A stretch of DNA of 20,873 nucleotides from contig JBDRLD010000084.1 in NCBI GenBank assembly GCA_043813445.1, positions 1-20,873 on the forward strand, written 5' to 3'. The first letter of the stretch is position 1. Each line of letters begins with the position of its first letter. Positions 7,341-15,611 of the stretch are shown piece by piece. The notes beneath the pieces were generated by a model that did not search any database, had not been told where the DNA came from, and saw only the letters and a list, made by a program, of their open reading frames with translations. Position numbers and translations under genes: made by a program. This DNA comes from JBDRLD01 sp043813445 (GTDB lineage: Bacteria > Patescibacteriota > Patescibacteriia > JACPHY01).

Positions 7341-8483
7341 TCAGGAGTACTGATTGACGATATCCCATGCGGTGGATGCGGAGATCGATTTGGATCCCGC
7401 CGCGGCGGTTTTGAGCCTCTCGAGGACGTGGCGGTGTCCCGCGCATGCGGAGATGATAAGTCGGACTGACTCTCCTTGGACGACCGTGCGAATTCGTGAC
7501 TCACAGAAGGCGCGCTTCAGCTCGATGAAGTCGTTCGCGGTTGTTACCGCTATGAGGCTGGCGCGTGACTGGCCGCCACAGCAATAGCATGGATATGCGA
7601 TGCCGTACGGTCCGACACCACGGACATCGAACTGGTGTAGTGTATTGTACTGCGCAACCACACGTTTTCGGTCAGTGCGTGTCGCGGAGAAGAGTGCTTC
7701 TTCGACGAGCGATGGCGTGAATCCGTGATGGGACGTGACGAGAAATCGGAGACGTCGGAGCATGCTGACGTCACGATTACATGCTCCGATTGTAACGCGC
7801 GATCCGTCCTGCGACGCCCCCAGCGGAAAGAGTGCAGCGATGGTGGTCGCGGTGCGCTCGCAAAGTGCTTCGACGATGAGTGAATGGCGCGATGCCCATG
7901 GGCCTCCGCACACAAAACAGCCATTCGTTGATGGGCCGATGCTTATTTCGCGCATCAGGAAGTCGCGTTGGTACAAGCCGCCGTATGGTGCTCCTGCGTT
8001 GGCGAGTAGGCGCTCCTCGGCGAGGCGTGTGAGCCAACGGTACGGTGGATCCTGGTATTTGGATGTCGATATTGCGCGTACCACCTGCACCATACGTGGA
8101 GAGAGTGTTCCACTGTGGGTCACCCGTTTCGCGAGATCTCGGAGATTGCCGCGGTGATTACCGCACGCGCCGACACGAAGTCGGGACTTCTCCAGCCAGG
8201 CACCCGTGATAGCTCGGTCATGTCCGTACTGAAAACAATCGAGTGCGTACACGCCATCGGATGGCTTCTGAATCGTGGACGTTAGGACGGTGTAGTAGAG
8301 ATCGATGTCGCCACCGCACACGAAGCATCCGTTCGCAACCGCGAAGGATGGGAGATCGTCCAGGAACCGTAGGGCGAAGTGTGGTGAGGCGCGTTCCGGA
8401 AGTGCAACGCCGTACTCGGTTACGAGCATCGGATGAATGACACGCTCGTAGACACGACGGAGTTCGTCCGTGGTTTCGATCAT
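7341..8483 (-). CDS. array gene C: three-module CxxC/CxxH putative zinc protein, one degenerate site
   Basis: 380 residues from ATG at 8483, chosen because AGAGGAG precedes it and the conserved helix DELRRVYERVIHPMLVTEYG (6-25) starts just inside; upstream in-frame codons cross the promoter. Modules: C53/C56 with C107/H110; C189/C192 with C235 and Asp238 where His is expected (GACNRD); C299/C302 with C347/H350. The first module is textbook: CFVCGG ... RVGACGNHRGNLRDL. The His-to-Asp change may weaken or abolish metal binding in module 2, or Asp may act as a ligand. Stop codon is TGA. Own promoter and terminator. Function unknown. Confidence 0.88.
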   Translation of the reverse strand: MIETTDELRRVYERVIHPMLVTEYGVALPERASPHFALRFLDDLPSFAVANGCFVCGGDIDLYYTVLTSTIQKPSDGVYALDCFQYGHDRAITGAWLEKSRLRVGACGNHRGNLRDLAKRVTHSGTLSPRMVQVVRAISTSKYQDPPYRWLTRLAEERLLANAGAPYGGLYQRDFLMREISIGPSTNGCFVCGGPWASRHSLIVEALCERTATTIAALFPLGASQDGSRVTIGACNRDVSMLRRLRFLVTSHHGFTPSLVEEALFSATRTDRKRVVAQYNTLHQFDVRGVGPYGIAYPCYCCGGQSRASLIAVTTANDFIELKRAFCESRIRTVVQGESVRLIISACAGHRHVLERLKTAAAGSKSISASTAWDIVNQYS

Positions 8484-8519
8484 ATATACTCCTCTCTGGA
8501 TTGGAAAGGACATCGCCGA

Positions 8520-8548
8520 ACCGTAGCATGTTGACGGAATACTGTCAA
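8520..8548 (-). promoter_or_regulatory. promoter of array gene C
   Basis: Minus strand: TTGACA (8543-8548), 17 bp, TACGGT (8520-8525) with TGC in front. The -35 lies within the duplicated intergenic cassette. Confidence 0.85.
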
Positions 8549-8652
8549 GCCAGCCAAAGCGTTGGATACGGATAGGAGGGGAATGCTGATGACGCTGATA
8601 TGCGGATGGGAGAGGATAAAAGGAGAACACCCACGGGGTTTCCGTGGGTGTC
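8542..8652. repeat. duplicated intergenic cassette, copy 2 (D|C spacer)
   Basis: Near-identical to 5526-5650 except for substitutions and a block of about 16 nt missing from the short-repeat tract. It carries gene D's terminator and gene C's -35. The -10 regions and leaders of A and C are not similar, so homology stops close to the -35. Confidence 0.9.
8627..8651 (-). terminator. terminator of array gene D
   Basis: Same 10-bp hairpin ACACCCACGG / CCGTGGGTGT as after gene B, 11 nt after gene D's stop. Followed on the minus strand by TTCTCCTTTTATCC, which is more T-rich than copy 1. Confidence 0.8.
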
Positions 8653-8662
8653 GGCTATTGTG

Positions 8663-10339
8663 TTACTTGATTTCCATGGCGAAGACGTCGCCAAGCGCCT
8701 CAATGCTGATTGTGCTCGTCGCTTCCGTGCGCAGGGCGAGCGCCTCGAGGTGCTGCGCGTGTTTGGTGCAAGCGTTGACATTGAACACGCTTATATCTTC
8801 GAGAGGGTGAGGGTCGTCCATCAGGATCCGCCCCCCGAAGAGTTCGTATACCAGCATGCTTTCGCTTGCGCGGGTGCGCACCGTGTGTCGCAGGTACGGA
8901 TTCCTTGTGATGTTCGTGTTGCAGATGAAGCATCGCGGAATCGGGCCATCAAGGGATGAATACCACTTGAGATAAGGTTTTCGGGCTAACTCAGGCTTGA
9001 ACATGAAGACATCACCCATTGATGGCAGGAGATGTGTGACGGGTGTCTGAACCATGCTCCGCGCCTGCTTGATCAGCCCATAGTTGATCCGCGATTTCGG
9101 GGCGGTGAGCTTTCGAAGTGCGGTGAGTGCGTCGAGATGATGGTCGCACGCAGCGATCCCGACGCAGTGTTCCATTCCTTCCGAGTTGCTTCCATCCCCA
9201 CACGGGTAGTACCAACCGCGATCGCTTGTGCCACCAAGGAGTTCGATGATCGCGTACGCATCGACGTGGTCTTTGACACGCGCGTGGAGTACATGATCAA
9301 TGCTTGAATCTTCGGCATCACACACGAAGCACCGTCGTGCATCGACATATGTCTTGGTGATGACCGCATGAGGCTCGAATGAGAATTCAAGCGATTCCGG
9401 TAACTGATTGGCGTTCTGCTCGCACGCATCAAGTTCTGTTTCAAGCGCATCATTCTCATCGGAGGCGCACTCGCCGGCCGTCGATTCATAACGGCTCCGG
9501 ATGGGTGGTGCTGCGCTAGCGAGGTAGTTGCGAATTGCAATCGTATCGAAGCCCTTCTGGAGCCCGATGCCCGCACAGAGTCCTTCGAGGAATCCAGAAT
9601 GTGCGTCGCACACACCGACGAAAACGTACGAGCTGACTCGGAAGCGCATTTGTTCAATTCGACCTTCGAACGTATCCTCGACCACCTGCGCATCTTCGTG
9701 ATCGAGTGTGAAGACGAGCGTTTTCCGATTCCGCCACGGCCCCTGACCGCAGACGACGCAGCACGGTGTTGGCTTTCCGTGGGACTGTTCTACCGCGAAG
9801 CGATTGGACGGAATGAATGTCCCACAACGATTGCTCGAATCTGCACGTGCGGCCTCAAGCTCCTCGATGTGCGGTGTATCGATATCCAAATGATGTATGC
9901 GGATGACATCGATCACCATCTCCCGAGTTATGAAGTTGACTCCATCGATACGCTGCCGAAGCTCGTCGAGATTTTTCCAATGTACGGCGCATGCGCCGAT
10001 GGAGAGTGCTGCGTGGCCACGATGTGCAATCGAGCGTGTCACTTCGGCACCCTGGGAAAATGCATCCGCGGCTCGGCGTGTTTCGTATTCGGGCGTGGGG
10101 AGCAAATTTAGACAGAAGTAGAGATCGCGTTTTCCGCCGCACTTGAAACAGCACGGCGCCTCGTCGATTGTGATCGCGCTTACCGCCGCACGCGGATATG
10201 CGTGCGAGATGATGTTTGTCGGAGTGGGAAGGGGTGTGGGTCGTGCAGGAATACCATATTCGCTCACGAGCGCAGGGAAGATACGCGTGCGTAGGACCGC
10301 ACGGAGCTCGGCTCTGTCTACGGTCTGTTTTTGGGCCAC
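8663..10339 (-). CDS. array gene D: four-module CxxC/CxxH putative zinc protein (longest)
   Basis: 558 residues from GTG at 10339 with CCGGAGGA upstream. N-terminal helix AELRAVLRTRIFPALVSEYG (10-29). Modules: C64/C67 with C117/H120; C194/C197 with C244/H247; C337/C340 with C398/H401; C470/C473 with C524/H527. Linker 2-3 is unusually long and acidic (around residues 285-320), and module 3 has the widest spacing between its Cys pair and CxxH in the array. Modules 3 and 4 have CxxCD and CxxCN instead of CxxCG. Soluble, no signal peptide. Own promoter, terminator shared in sequence with gene B. Function unknown. Confidence 0.88.
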   Translation of the reverse strand: MAQKQTVDRAELRAVLRTRIFPALVSEYGIPARPTPLPTPTNIISHAYPRAAVSAITIDEAPCCFKCGGKRDLYFCLNLLPTPEYETRRAADAFSQGAEVTRSIAHRGHAALSIGACAVHWKNLDELRQRIDGVNFITREMVIDVIRIHHLDIDTPHIEELEAARADSSNRCGTFIPSNRFAVEQSHGKPTPCCVVCGQGPWRNRKTLVFTLDHEDAQVVEDTFEGRIEQMRFRVSSYVFVGVCDAHSGFLEGLCAGIGLQKGFDTIAIRNYLASAAPPIRSRYESTAGECASDENDALETELDACEQNANQLPESLEFSFEPHAVITKTYVDARRCFVCDAEDSSIDHVLHARVKDHVDAYAIIELLGGTSDRGWYYPCGDGSNSEGMEHCVGIAACDHHLDALTALRKLTAPKSRINYGLIKQARSMVQTPVTHLLPSMGDVFMFKPELARKPYLKWYSSLDGPIPRCFICNTNITRNPYLRHTVRTRASESMLVYELFGGRILMDDPHPLEDISVFNVNACTKHAQHLEALALRTEATSTISIEALGDVFAMEIK

Positions 10340-10397
10340 GGTTCCTCCGGGTCGTTCATTTTATGTTGCAAATGTGCAATCAGAACAGCGTCGTAGC

Positions 10398-10426
10398 ACC
10401 GTACCACGAGCGGTCGCCCCTGTCAA
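10398..10426 (-). promoter_or_regulatory. promoter of array gene D
   Basis: Minus strand: TTGACA (10421-10426), 17 bp, TACGGT (10398-10403). A second TGC-TACGAC lies 8 bp downstream but would be too far from the -35. Confidence 0.85.
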
Positions 10427-10479
10427 GCGTATCGTTCCGGCGGAGTTTGGCCGTTCAAGATCGACTCGTACAAAATGAA

Positions 10480-10503
10480 ACCACCCGGTATGAGCCGGGT
10501 GGT
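10480..10503 (-). terminator. terminator of array gene E
   Basis: ACCACCCGG / CCGGGTGGT, 9-bp perfect stem with a 6-nt loop, 18 nt after the stop. Followed on the minus strand by TTCATTTTGTACG. A good intrinsic terminator. Confidence 0.85.
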
Positions 10504-10521
10504 CGTAGGGTGGATCGTGTC

Positions 10522-11718
10522 TCAGAAGCTCGTCTGAATCGCTTCGATGGACACGGTGGAGAGTTGCCCATATGTCCGGACGAGCGTCTCGAGGCTGTCG
10601 AGCGCTCGCGCGTGTTTGTCGCATGCGCCGACGACGAGGCGATATGCGTTGTTCGCAAGCACGCGGAATTGTATTTTACCCTTGAACGCTGCAAGCAGCT
10701 GGTTTGCATCCCCCGTCTCGATGTTGAAGATCAGCACAGGACGGGATTGACGCTGGCCATCACAAACGAAGCAGCAATTCGTCTGTGAGTGAGTTCGCCA
10801 GGGCTCGGAAACTACGAAGGCAATCCCTTTCGACATTCTCGTCTGTTGTTCCGGTGGCCCACGCAGACCGCGGTTGCGGCCATATTCGTGTCCAGTGGGG
10901 AGCGAGGCGTCGATGATAGTTTGGGAGCAGTAGCGTCGTGCGCGTATGAGACTGTGAAGGGTTCGGAGGTTTGGCTGATGTTCCTCGCATGCGGCGATAA
11001 AGACAAACGCTCCGGGTTCTCCGATTGTGGCGATCGGGGAAAACCACGCACCCGAGTCGAATAGCTCAATAACACCACGTGCCAGCGCAGAGTCTTTACA
11101 GCTAATCTCAATGGCCCAGCGATTCCCGGCAGGCCCGAGTCCGCAGGCGAAGCAGTGGGTACATCCGACGCGCGCGACCAGCTCGCTATTGATGAAGCAC
11201 TCACGCTTGTCGAGCACGATGTAGTCCACCGCTGGTACGTCCGATCTCTGCTGGAGTGGCCAGCGCCACGCCTCGGAAATGATGCGCGGCGAGATGGTGT
11301 GTCGCCCGCTGGTAAGCTCTTCCAGGCGTTCTAGATTACCGCGATGCAACGCGCACGCCCCGATCACAACCGGAATCCACTCAGTCGAACCCTTTGGAAC
11401 TGATGGAGGTTCTACGACAAAAATTCCGCGACCGATCATATAAACCACGCGAGATGCTTCGGTACGCGAGAACATAAGAGCAGTGAGGCGGTGCTGCTTT
11501 CGAGCTGCTCCGCCACAGATGAAGCAGCCCGAAGTGTGGCCGTAATCGATCACTCCTGGATGGAATTCCGCCCAATCGCCAGCGCTCGATGTGACAATGC
11601 ACGATCGTTGTACTGGTGGTGGCTCCGGAAGAGCTTCACCATATTCGGCGACGAGCATCGGATAGATCACGTCATGGAAGACGTCGCGTAGTTCTGCCGT
11701 GCGTGCGTGTTGCTCCAT
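10522..11718 (-). CDS. array gene E: three-module CxxC/CxxH putative zinc protein
   Basis: 398 residues from ATG at 11718, preceded by CGGAGG. The frame is open back into gene F, but the ribosome binding site and the conserved helix AELRDVFHDVIYPMLVAEYG (8-27) fix this start. Modules: C65/C68 with C122/H125; C189/C192 with C244/H247; C316/C319 with C366/H369. Linker 2-3 is basic and Gly/Arg-rich (about residues 277-300). Stop is TGA. No promoter is visible in the 68-bp gap after gene F and no clear terminator stands there, so E is probably co-transcribed with F. Function unknown. Confidence 0.88.
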   Translation of the reverse strand: MEQHARTAELRDVFHDVIYPMLVAEYGEALPEPPPVQRSCIVTSSAGDWAEFHPGVIDYGHTSGCFICGGAARKQHRLTALMFSRTEASRVVYMIGRGIFVVEPPSVPKGSTEWIPVVIGACALHRGNLERLEELTSGRHTISPRIISEAWRWPLQQRSDVPAVDYIVLDKRECFINSELVARVGCTHCFACGLGPAGNRWAIEISCKDSALARGVIELFDSGAWFSPIATIGEPGAFVFIAACEEHQPNLRTLHSLIRARRYCSQTIIDASLPTGHEYGRNRGLRGPPEQQTRMSKGIAFVVSEPWRTHSQTNCCFVCDGQRQSRPVLIFNIETGDANQLLAAFKGKIQFRVLANNAYRLVVGACDKHARALDSLETLVRTYGQLSTVSIEAIQTSF

Positions 11719-11786
11719 GGCAGCCTCCGTCCCAACTTGGTTCGGTGGTTGATGATTTGTGAAGGTTCGAAGTTCGTCGAACAATC

Positions 11787-12590
11787 CTATGTTCCGAACG
11801 CGGAACGAATGCGGTAGATCATGGACGACGAAACGCCGCGCCTCCTTCTTATAAGTGTCACCATGCGTTTGAGTGCTACCCGGTGATCCGTGCATGTAGC
11901 GACAATGGCGCGCTCCGTATCATCGTCATCCGTGAGCTCGTGGGTAAATAGCGATCCGAAGATGAGCTCGAAGTTTTCGATAATCGACCCCGGCCCGATG
12001 AAATCGACACAGGTCTGAAGTTCGTCGGATACCCCACAGACATAGCATGACGTGTCGGCGCGTTCGAATGGTTTTTGGCATACCGAGAAGAGCCCGTTGC
12101 CGATGAAGATGTCCGAGCGCTCCTCGCACGTGCTTCGGTGTAAGCCGATGGAGCGAATGCGCTGCGCGACGCGAGCGGTAAGGTTGTGATTGCGCATGAC
12201 GTACTGTTCGAGCATGAGGAGCTCGCGAACGTGTTCCGGACATGCGCTAATAAGCAGACGGAGCCAATTGTACTGCGTCGACATGTTCGGTGGCGGGTAC
12301 AGCATGATGCCGTATTTGAACATCATCATCGCGATGCGCTGCTCGTCGGTGTTCAGCCCATACGAGGAGATGCTCATGTACTGCGCATCCTCGCAGTATT
12401 CTCCACACACGAAGCACCCGCGTCCGTTGCGCATGCGCGCGCGGTCGGCAAGTTCGAATGGGATGGAGAGATCGAATGGTGAGCAGTCGGGGAGCGCGTC
12501 GCCATACTGCTCGCGTAGCGCTGGGTAGATAACGGCGTGCATCACGTTGCGGAGCTCGGAGACAATGGTTGTTACGAGTTCGTTATCCAT
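11787..12590 (-). CDS. array gene F: two-module CxxC/CxxH putative zinc protein (shortest)
   Basis: 267 residues from ATG at 12590, with GAGGG about 7 nt upstream. N-terminal helix SELRNVMHAVIYPALREQYG (11-30) is very close to those of A and E. Modules: C59/C62 with C117/H120; C182/C185 with C233/H236. The second CxxH is followed by a basic helix with RRRRG (248-252). With only two modules it represents the minimal family layout. It is first in an F-E transcription unit, driven by the best promoter of the array. Function unknown. Confidence 0.87.
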   Translation of the reverse strand: MDNELVTTIVSELRNVMHAVIYPALREQYGDALPDCSPFDLSIPFELADRARMRNGRGCFVCGEYCEDAQYMSISSYGLNTDEQRIAMMMFKYGIMLYPPPNMSTQYNWLRLLISACPEHVRELLMLEQYVMRNHNLTARVAQRIRSIGLHRSTCEERSDIFIGNGLFSVCQKPFERADTSCYVCGVSDELQTCVDFIGPGSIIENFELIFGSLFTHELTDDDDTERAIVATCTDHRVALKRMVTLIRRRRGVSSSMIYRIRSAFGT

Positions 12591-12641
12591 CGTGTGCCCT
12601 CTTCGAAAGGGGTTGGTTTGGTTGGGAACGAACGTCGGATC

Positions 12642-12670
12642 ATTGTAGTACGTGCCCATATTTTTGTCAA
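12642..12670 (-). promoter_or_regulatory. promoter of array genes F and E
   Basis: Minus strand: TTGACA (12665-12670), 17 bp, TACAAT (12642-12647); the closest to the sigma70 consensus in the window. Confidence 0.88.
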
Positions 12671-12679
12671 CACACGGCC

Positions 12680-12720
12680 CAGTACTTGTATAAGGAAGCC
12701 CAATATGAGGCCTTGTACTG
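12680..12720. other. inverted repeat upstream of F promoter
   Basis: CAGTAC (12680-12685) and GTACTG (12715-12720) flank a further AAGG...CCTT pairing. It lies just upstream of the -35 of gene F and beyond gene G's terminator, so it could be an operator or a decayed structure. No binding protein can be assigned. Confidence 0.3.
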
Positions 12721-12737
12721 CAAGACAGATAAGGAAA

Positions 12738-12761
12738 ACGACCCGGTGGATGCCGGGCCGT
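12738..12761 (-). terminator. terminator of array gene G
   Basis: ACGACCCGG / CCGGGCCGT, 9 positions with one mismatch, 17 nt after the stop, followed on the minus strand by TTTTCCTTATCT. Confidence 0.8.
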
Positions 12762-12778
12762 CTCTGGTCGTGCGGTAA

Positions 12779-14011
12779 TTACTCTTGATAGATGCGAGCG
12801 TTGGCAACGATGCCCGAACTCAGCCAGTTCCCGTTTTCTTTGATCATCCGCTTGAAGCGGTTGAGGTGTGGTAGGTGTGATCGACAGGCGGAGAATGCGA
12901 GGAAGTCTTCTCCGTGCTGCGATGGGAGAATCGCGCAGTGCGCGCCTTCCCGAAGGTCCCGAGTGAAGTGCTGTACTGACTCACTTTTGCCGATGGATCC
13001 GGATAGCACGTCACACTCGTGAAGTGTTACCCCACAGATGAAGCAGTGCCCACTCACCGGATGCGAAAGAACATGACTGATGATGAGGTTGGTGTACGCA
13101 CATCCCGTCGTGCACCCGACGCCACCAGTGGACAGCGTGGCCGAGGTGTTGAGTGGTATGTTCTTTGCCGCCTCGACGATTCCTCGAGAGATGCGACTTG
13201 CGTCTCGGAGTGACCGGTGGAGGCGGTAGAGCATGGGACGGTGCTCCACACACGAACCAATACGCACGCGATGGTGCGAGTTGGGGCGCTGCGGGTCACT
13301 GACGACATCGGCGCGGTACGCACAACATTCGCTGATGTCCATCGCACGGTCCATCCACATCCCCGTCGTCTCGATGCAGAGGTGCATATCCGGATCGTGC
13401 GTCGTACATGCGAAGCAGCATGATGTGTGTCGAGTCACAACTTCTTCGAGTACGATACAATCGACAATGCGCGCTGGATGCTGCTGCGCGACTTCGTGTG
13501 GCCTGATCGGCCGCGCACCGAACGAGTTTGGCATCCGTGCGTCGCTGACGATATCCGGGTTGATGTGATATCCGGCCTGCTGCTTCGTGGAAGCGAAGAG
13601 ATCGATAAGGTTCGGTCGATGCAGGTCACAGGCGCCGACGATGATGTGTGGCTGATCGGTCTGTTTGGAGGTGCGTAGCTCCACTCCTCCGTTTGGGAAG
13701 AGCGAGAGAATGCGTCGTCCGGTCTCCATGTCTTGGATCGGAGAGGCGATGCATTCGAGCTCGCGGCGTGGGCCACCACAGACGAAACAACCATAGTGTA
13801 TCTGTCTCCCGATGCGCTTCGGAAAGAACTCTTCGGAGCGGGTAATCCACTGTGACGCGCTACCGAGGAGGCCACCGACCACGCGGTGCAAGAGGGATTT
13901 CGGTGGCTGGTGTTTGATCACGATGCCATACTGCTCGATGAGCTTGGGGCGGATCACACGCTCGAAGACGCGGCGAAGCTCGCCGCGATCGGCGACCTGC
14001 GCGAGTGTCAT
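12779..14011 (-). CDS. array gene G: three-module CxxC/CxxH putative zinc protein
   Basis: 410 residues from ATG at 14011 with GAGAGGAG upstream. The N-terminus MTLAQVADRGELRRV is almost the same as gene H's, and the conserved helix continues FERVIRPKLIEQYG (to 29). Modules: C75/C78 with C128/H131; C199/C202 with C254/H257; C323/C326 with C376/H379. Module 2 has CFACTT rather than CxxCG. A hydrophobic-basic patch sits at 37-50 but is too short for a membrane span. Extra Cys residues (C229, C230, C300, C304) lie in the linkers. Own promoter and terminator. Sister of gene H by its 5' end. Function unknown. Confidence 0.88.
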   Translation of the reverse strand: MTLAQVADRGELRRVFERVIRPKLIEQYGIVIKHQPPKSLLHRVVGGLLGSASQWITRSEEFFPKRIGRQIHYGCFVCGGPRRELECIASPIQDMETGRRILSLFPNGGVELRTSKQTDQPHIIVGACDLHRPNLIDLFASTKQQAGYHINPDIVSDARMPNSFGARPIRPHEVAQQHPARIVDCIVLEEVVTRHTSCCFACTTHDPDMHLCIETTGMWMDRAMDISECCAYRADVVSDPQRPNSHHRVRIGSCVEHRPMLYRLHRSLRDASRISRGIVEAAKNIPLNTSATLSTGGVGCTTGCAYTNLIISHVLSHPVSGHCFICGVTLHECDVLSGSIGKSESVQHFTRDLREGAHCAILPSQHGEDFLAFSACRSHLPHLNRFKRMIKENGNWLSSGIVANARIYQE

Positions 14012-14057
14012 GGGTGCTCCTCTCGTTGGAAAACAGCGCGGCCGAAGCCGTCATATG

Positions 14058-14086
14058 AACGTAGCATGGCCCGCCCTTGCTGTCAA
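14058..14086 (-). promoter_or_regulatory. promoter of array gene G
   Basis: Minus strand: TTGACA (14081-14086), 17 bp, TACGTT (14058-14063) with TGC in front. The leader after it resembles that of gene H. Confidence 0.85.
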
Positions 14087-14122
14087 GCCCGAGAAATGAC
14101 CCTGTTATTCCTTTCAATAGGA

Positions 14123-14150
14123 ACACGCCCCAACCGGAGTTGGGGCGTGT
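14123..14150 (-). terminator. terminator of array gene H
   Basis: ACACGCCCCAA / TTGGGGCGTGT, 11-bp perfect stem with a 6-nt loop, 8 nt after the stop. The following minus-strand sequence TTCCTATTG is only weakly T-rich. Confidence 0.75.
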
Positions 14151-14158
14151 GGGGTGGT

Positions 14159-15292
14159 TTATGGGTGTCGCTCCTCCGTGATCATTGCTCGACTGAGGTG
14201 CTCACCCTTTAGGAGGCGGCTTCCGAGTCTGCGAAGATCATGGGCATGTATCGAACATGATCCGATGATGAGTTCACCTGCAACATGCTTCAAGTCGGTA
14301 AGTGGCTGGAAGCTGGCACCACAACCATCGAAGAGTGTAATCGCTTGGCACCCCGCCTCGGCAGTGCGAAGGGTCATGGAGAATGCCCAGTTTTCTGCCA
14401 TCCTCCCACATACAAAGCAGTGATGCATGTGTGCAGTCGGGGTGGTGAATCCACCTACGGATGCGACATCACCATGTGCAAGAGAGTCGTTTTCGGGAGA
14501 GCAGTCGCGCGGCTGTGTTGCGCGCTCACGTCGTACGATCTGCGAGAACATCTCCGGCGTGATCCGTCGGTTTGCATCGACCACACACTGGAGCTCGTCG
14601 AGCACTGCGCCATGGTTATCGCATACACCGACGCATACGGAGTACAGGTATTCTTCATTGATACGGGTTGATTTCCGCATCGTTGCGTGCGTGACTCCGA
14701 GCATGTCGACGACGCGATCCGCAGCACGGTAGTTGTGTGTGATAAGGGAGAGGCACCGTCGGCGTTCGTGGCGTCCCTTGCCACAAACTACACACCCACT
14801 CATGAACTCGTTCTCATAGCAGGTTTGACGGATTGGGATGCCGCGATCGGTGGAGATCGCGCGTGCTTCCTGGACATCTTCTTCGGCAAGTGTGGTTTGA
14901 TAGCCAATAAACTCGCGGAGTGCTATGAGGTTCTTTCTATGTGCCGTGCATGCATGGATGACGACACGGTGTGTCAAGCTCGCGCCGGAGTAGAGAAACC
15001 CAGACTGCTCGACGCTGGTACCGAAGCGAAAGAGTCGCTCAGCAGCGAGGGCGTCGTTTTTACTACAAGCGTACGATTGGAATTCGATTCCATTCGGATC
15101 TTTTGCGCGGCAGACGAAGCAGCACGGACAGTGCCCTTTCGTAGCCGTCTGCCCGAAGGAACACATTGCTACCGGCACTACTATGGGTAGTGGTTGGAAG
15201 GAATCACCGTACGCTGCTTTGAGGCTCGGGATGACGACATCTCGGATGACGCGTCTGAGTTCGCCATGATCGGCAACTTGCGCGGTGGTCAT
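14159..15292 (-). CDS. array gene H: three-module CxxC/CxxH putative zinc protein
   Basis: 377 residues from ATG at 15292 with GAGAGGAG upstream; the open frame further upstream covers the promoter. N-terminus MTTAQVADHGELRRV matches gene G at 13 of 15 positions, then VIRDVVIPSLKAAYG completes the family helix. Modules: C58/C61 with C115/H118; C167/C170 with C224/H227; C292/C295 with C346/H349. The first Cys pair is CFVCRA, without the usual Gly. Linker 1-2 is short and Cys-rich. Own promoter and terminator. Function unknown. Confidence 0.88.
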   Translation of the reverse strand: MTTAQVADHGELRRVIRDVVIPSLKAAYGDSFQPLPIVVPVAMCSFGQTATKGHCPCCFVCRAKDPNGIEFQSYACSKNDALAAERLFRFGTSVEQSGFLYSGASLTHRVVIHACTAHRKNLIALREFIGYQTTLAEEDVQEARAISTDRGIPIRQTCYENEFMSGCVVCGKGRHERRRCLSLITHNYRAADRVVDMLGVTHATMRKSTRINEEYLYSVCVGVCDNHGAVLDELQCVVDANRRITPEMFSQIVRRERATQPRDCSPENDSLAHGDVASVGGFTTPTAHMHHCFVCGRMAENWAFSMTLRTAEAGCQAITLFDGCGASFQPLTDLKHVAGELIIGSCSIHAHDLRRLGSRLLKGEHLSRAMITEERHP

Positions 15293-15339
15293 GAATGCTC
15301 CTCTCACATGGAAAAGGGCGCGGCAAAAGCCGTCGTCCG

Positions 15340-15368
15340 AGCGTAGCATGCTTACGGATCGCTGTCAA
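15340..15368 (-). promoter_or_regulatory. promoter of array gene H
   Basis: Minus strand: TTGACA (15363-15368), 17 bp, TACGCT (15340-15345) with TGC in front. Confidence 0.85.
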
Positions 15369-15611
15369 TACGCGGGTCATAGTGCATCGACTTGATTCCC
15401 GCTACGAGTCGATACCCCGTCAGCTTACTGCGTCATTTCCTGTTTGACGTAGGGGCGGGGTTCCCCGCCAGAGGCGGGCAGGAATCCCCGCCCGTCCCGC
15501 TTCGCGTTCGTCCTACACCACACGCGGGCGGCCATGGAACCCAGTCATGCGACGGGTCAAGAGACCGCCCATACGTGAGGATGGGCTCGACCTTATACGA
15601 AGGAAAATGGA
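15369..15611. other. non-coding spacer between gene H promoter and gene I terminator
   Basis: The largest gap inside the array, with no convincing gene. It holds an inverted repeat ATCGACT/AGTCGAT (15386-15413), the GC-rich palindrome at 15452-15494 and a GCCCAT/ATGGGC hairpin (15567-15586). Nothing resembles a zinc-module remnant. Confidence 0.6.
15452..15494. repeat. GC-rich double palindrome (REP-like element)
   Basis: Two adjacent stems: GGCGGGG/CCCCGCC (15454-15469, 2-nt loop) and GGCGGG/CCCGCC (15473-15492). The outer arms GGGGCGGGG and CCCCGCCCG can also pair with each other. Such GC-rich palindromes are often dispersed repeats in bacterial genomes; only one copy is in this window, so its repeat status is inferred. 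Confidence 0.6.

Noticed and set aside
5526..8652. CRISPR array, suggested by repeated intergenic sequence
   Set aside because: The repeats are two long spacers 3 kb apart plus a degenerate short tandem tract, without regular repeat-spacer units or cas genes.
7341..11718. Alternative genetic code with TGA as Gly
   Set aside because: TGA ends genes C and E at the expected end of the last module, just before terminator hairpins.
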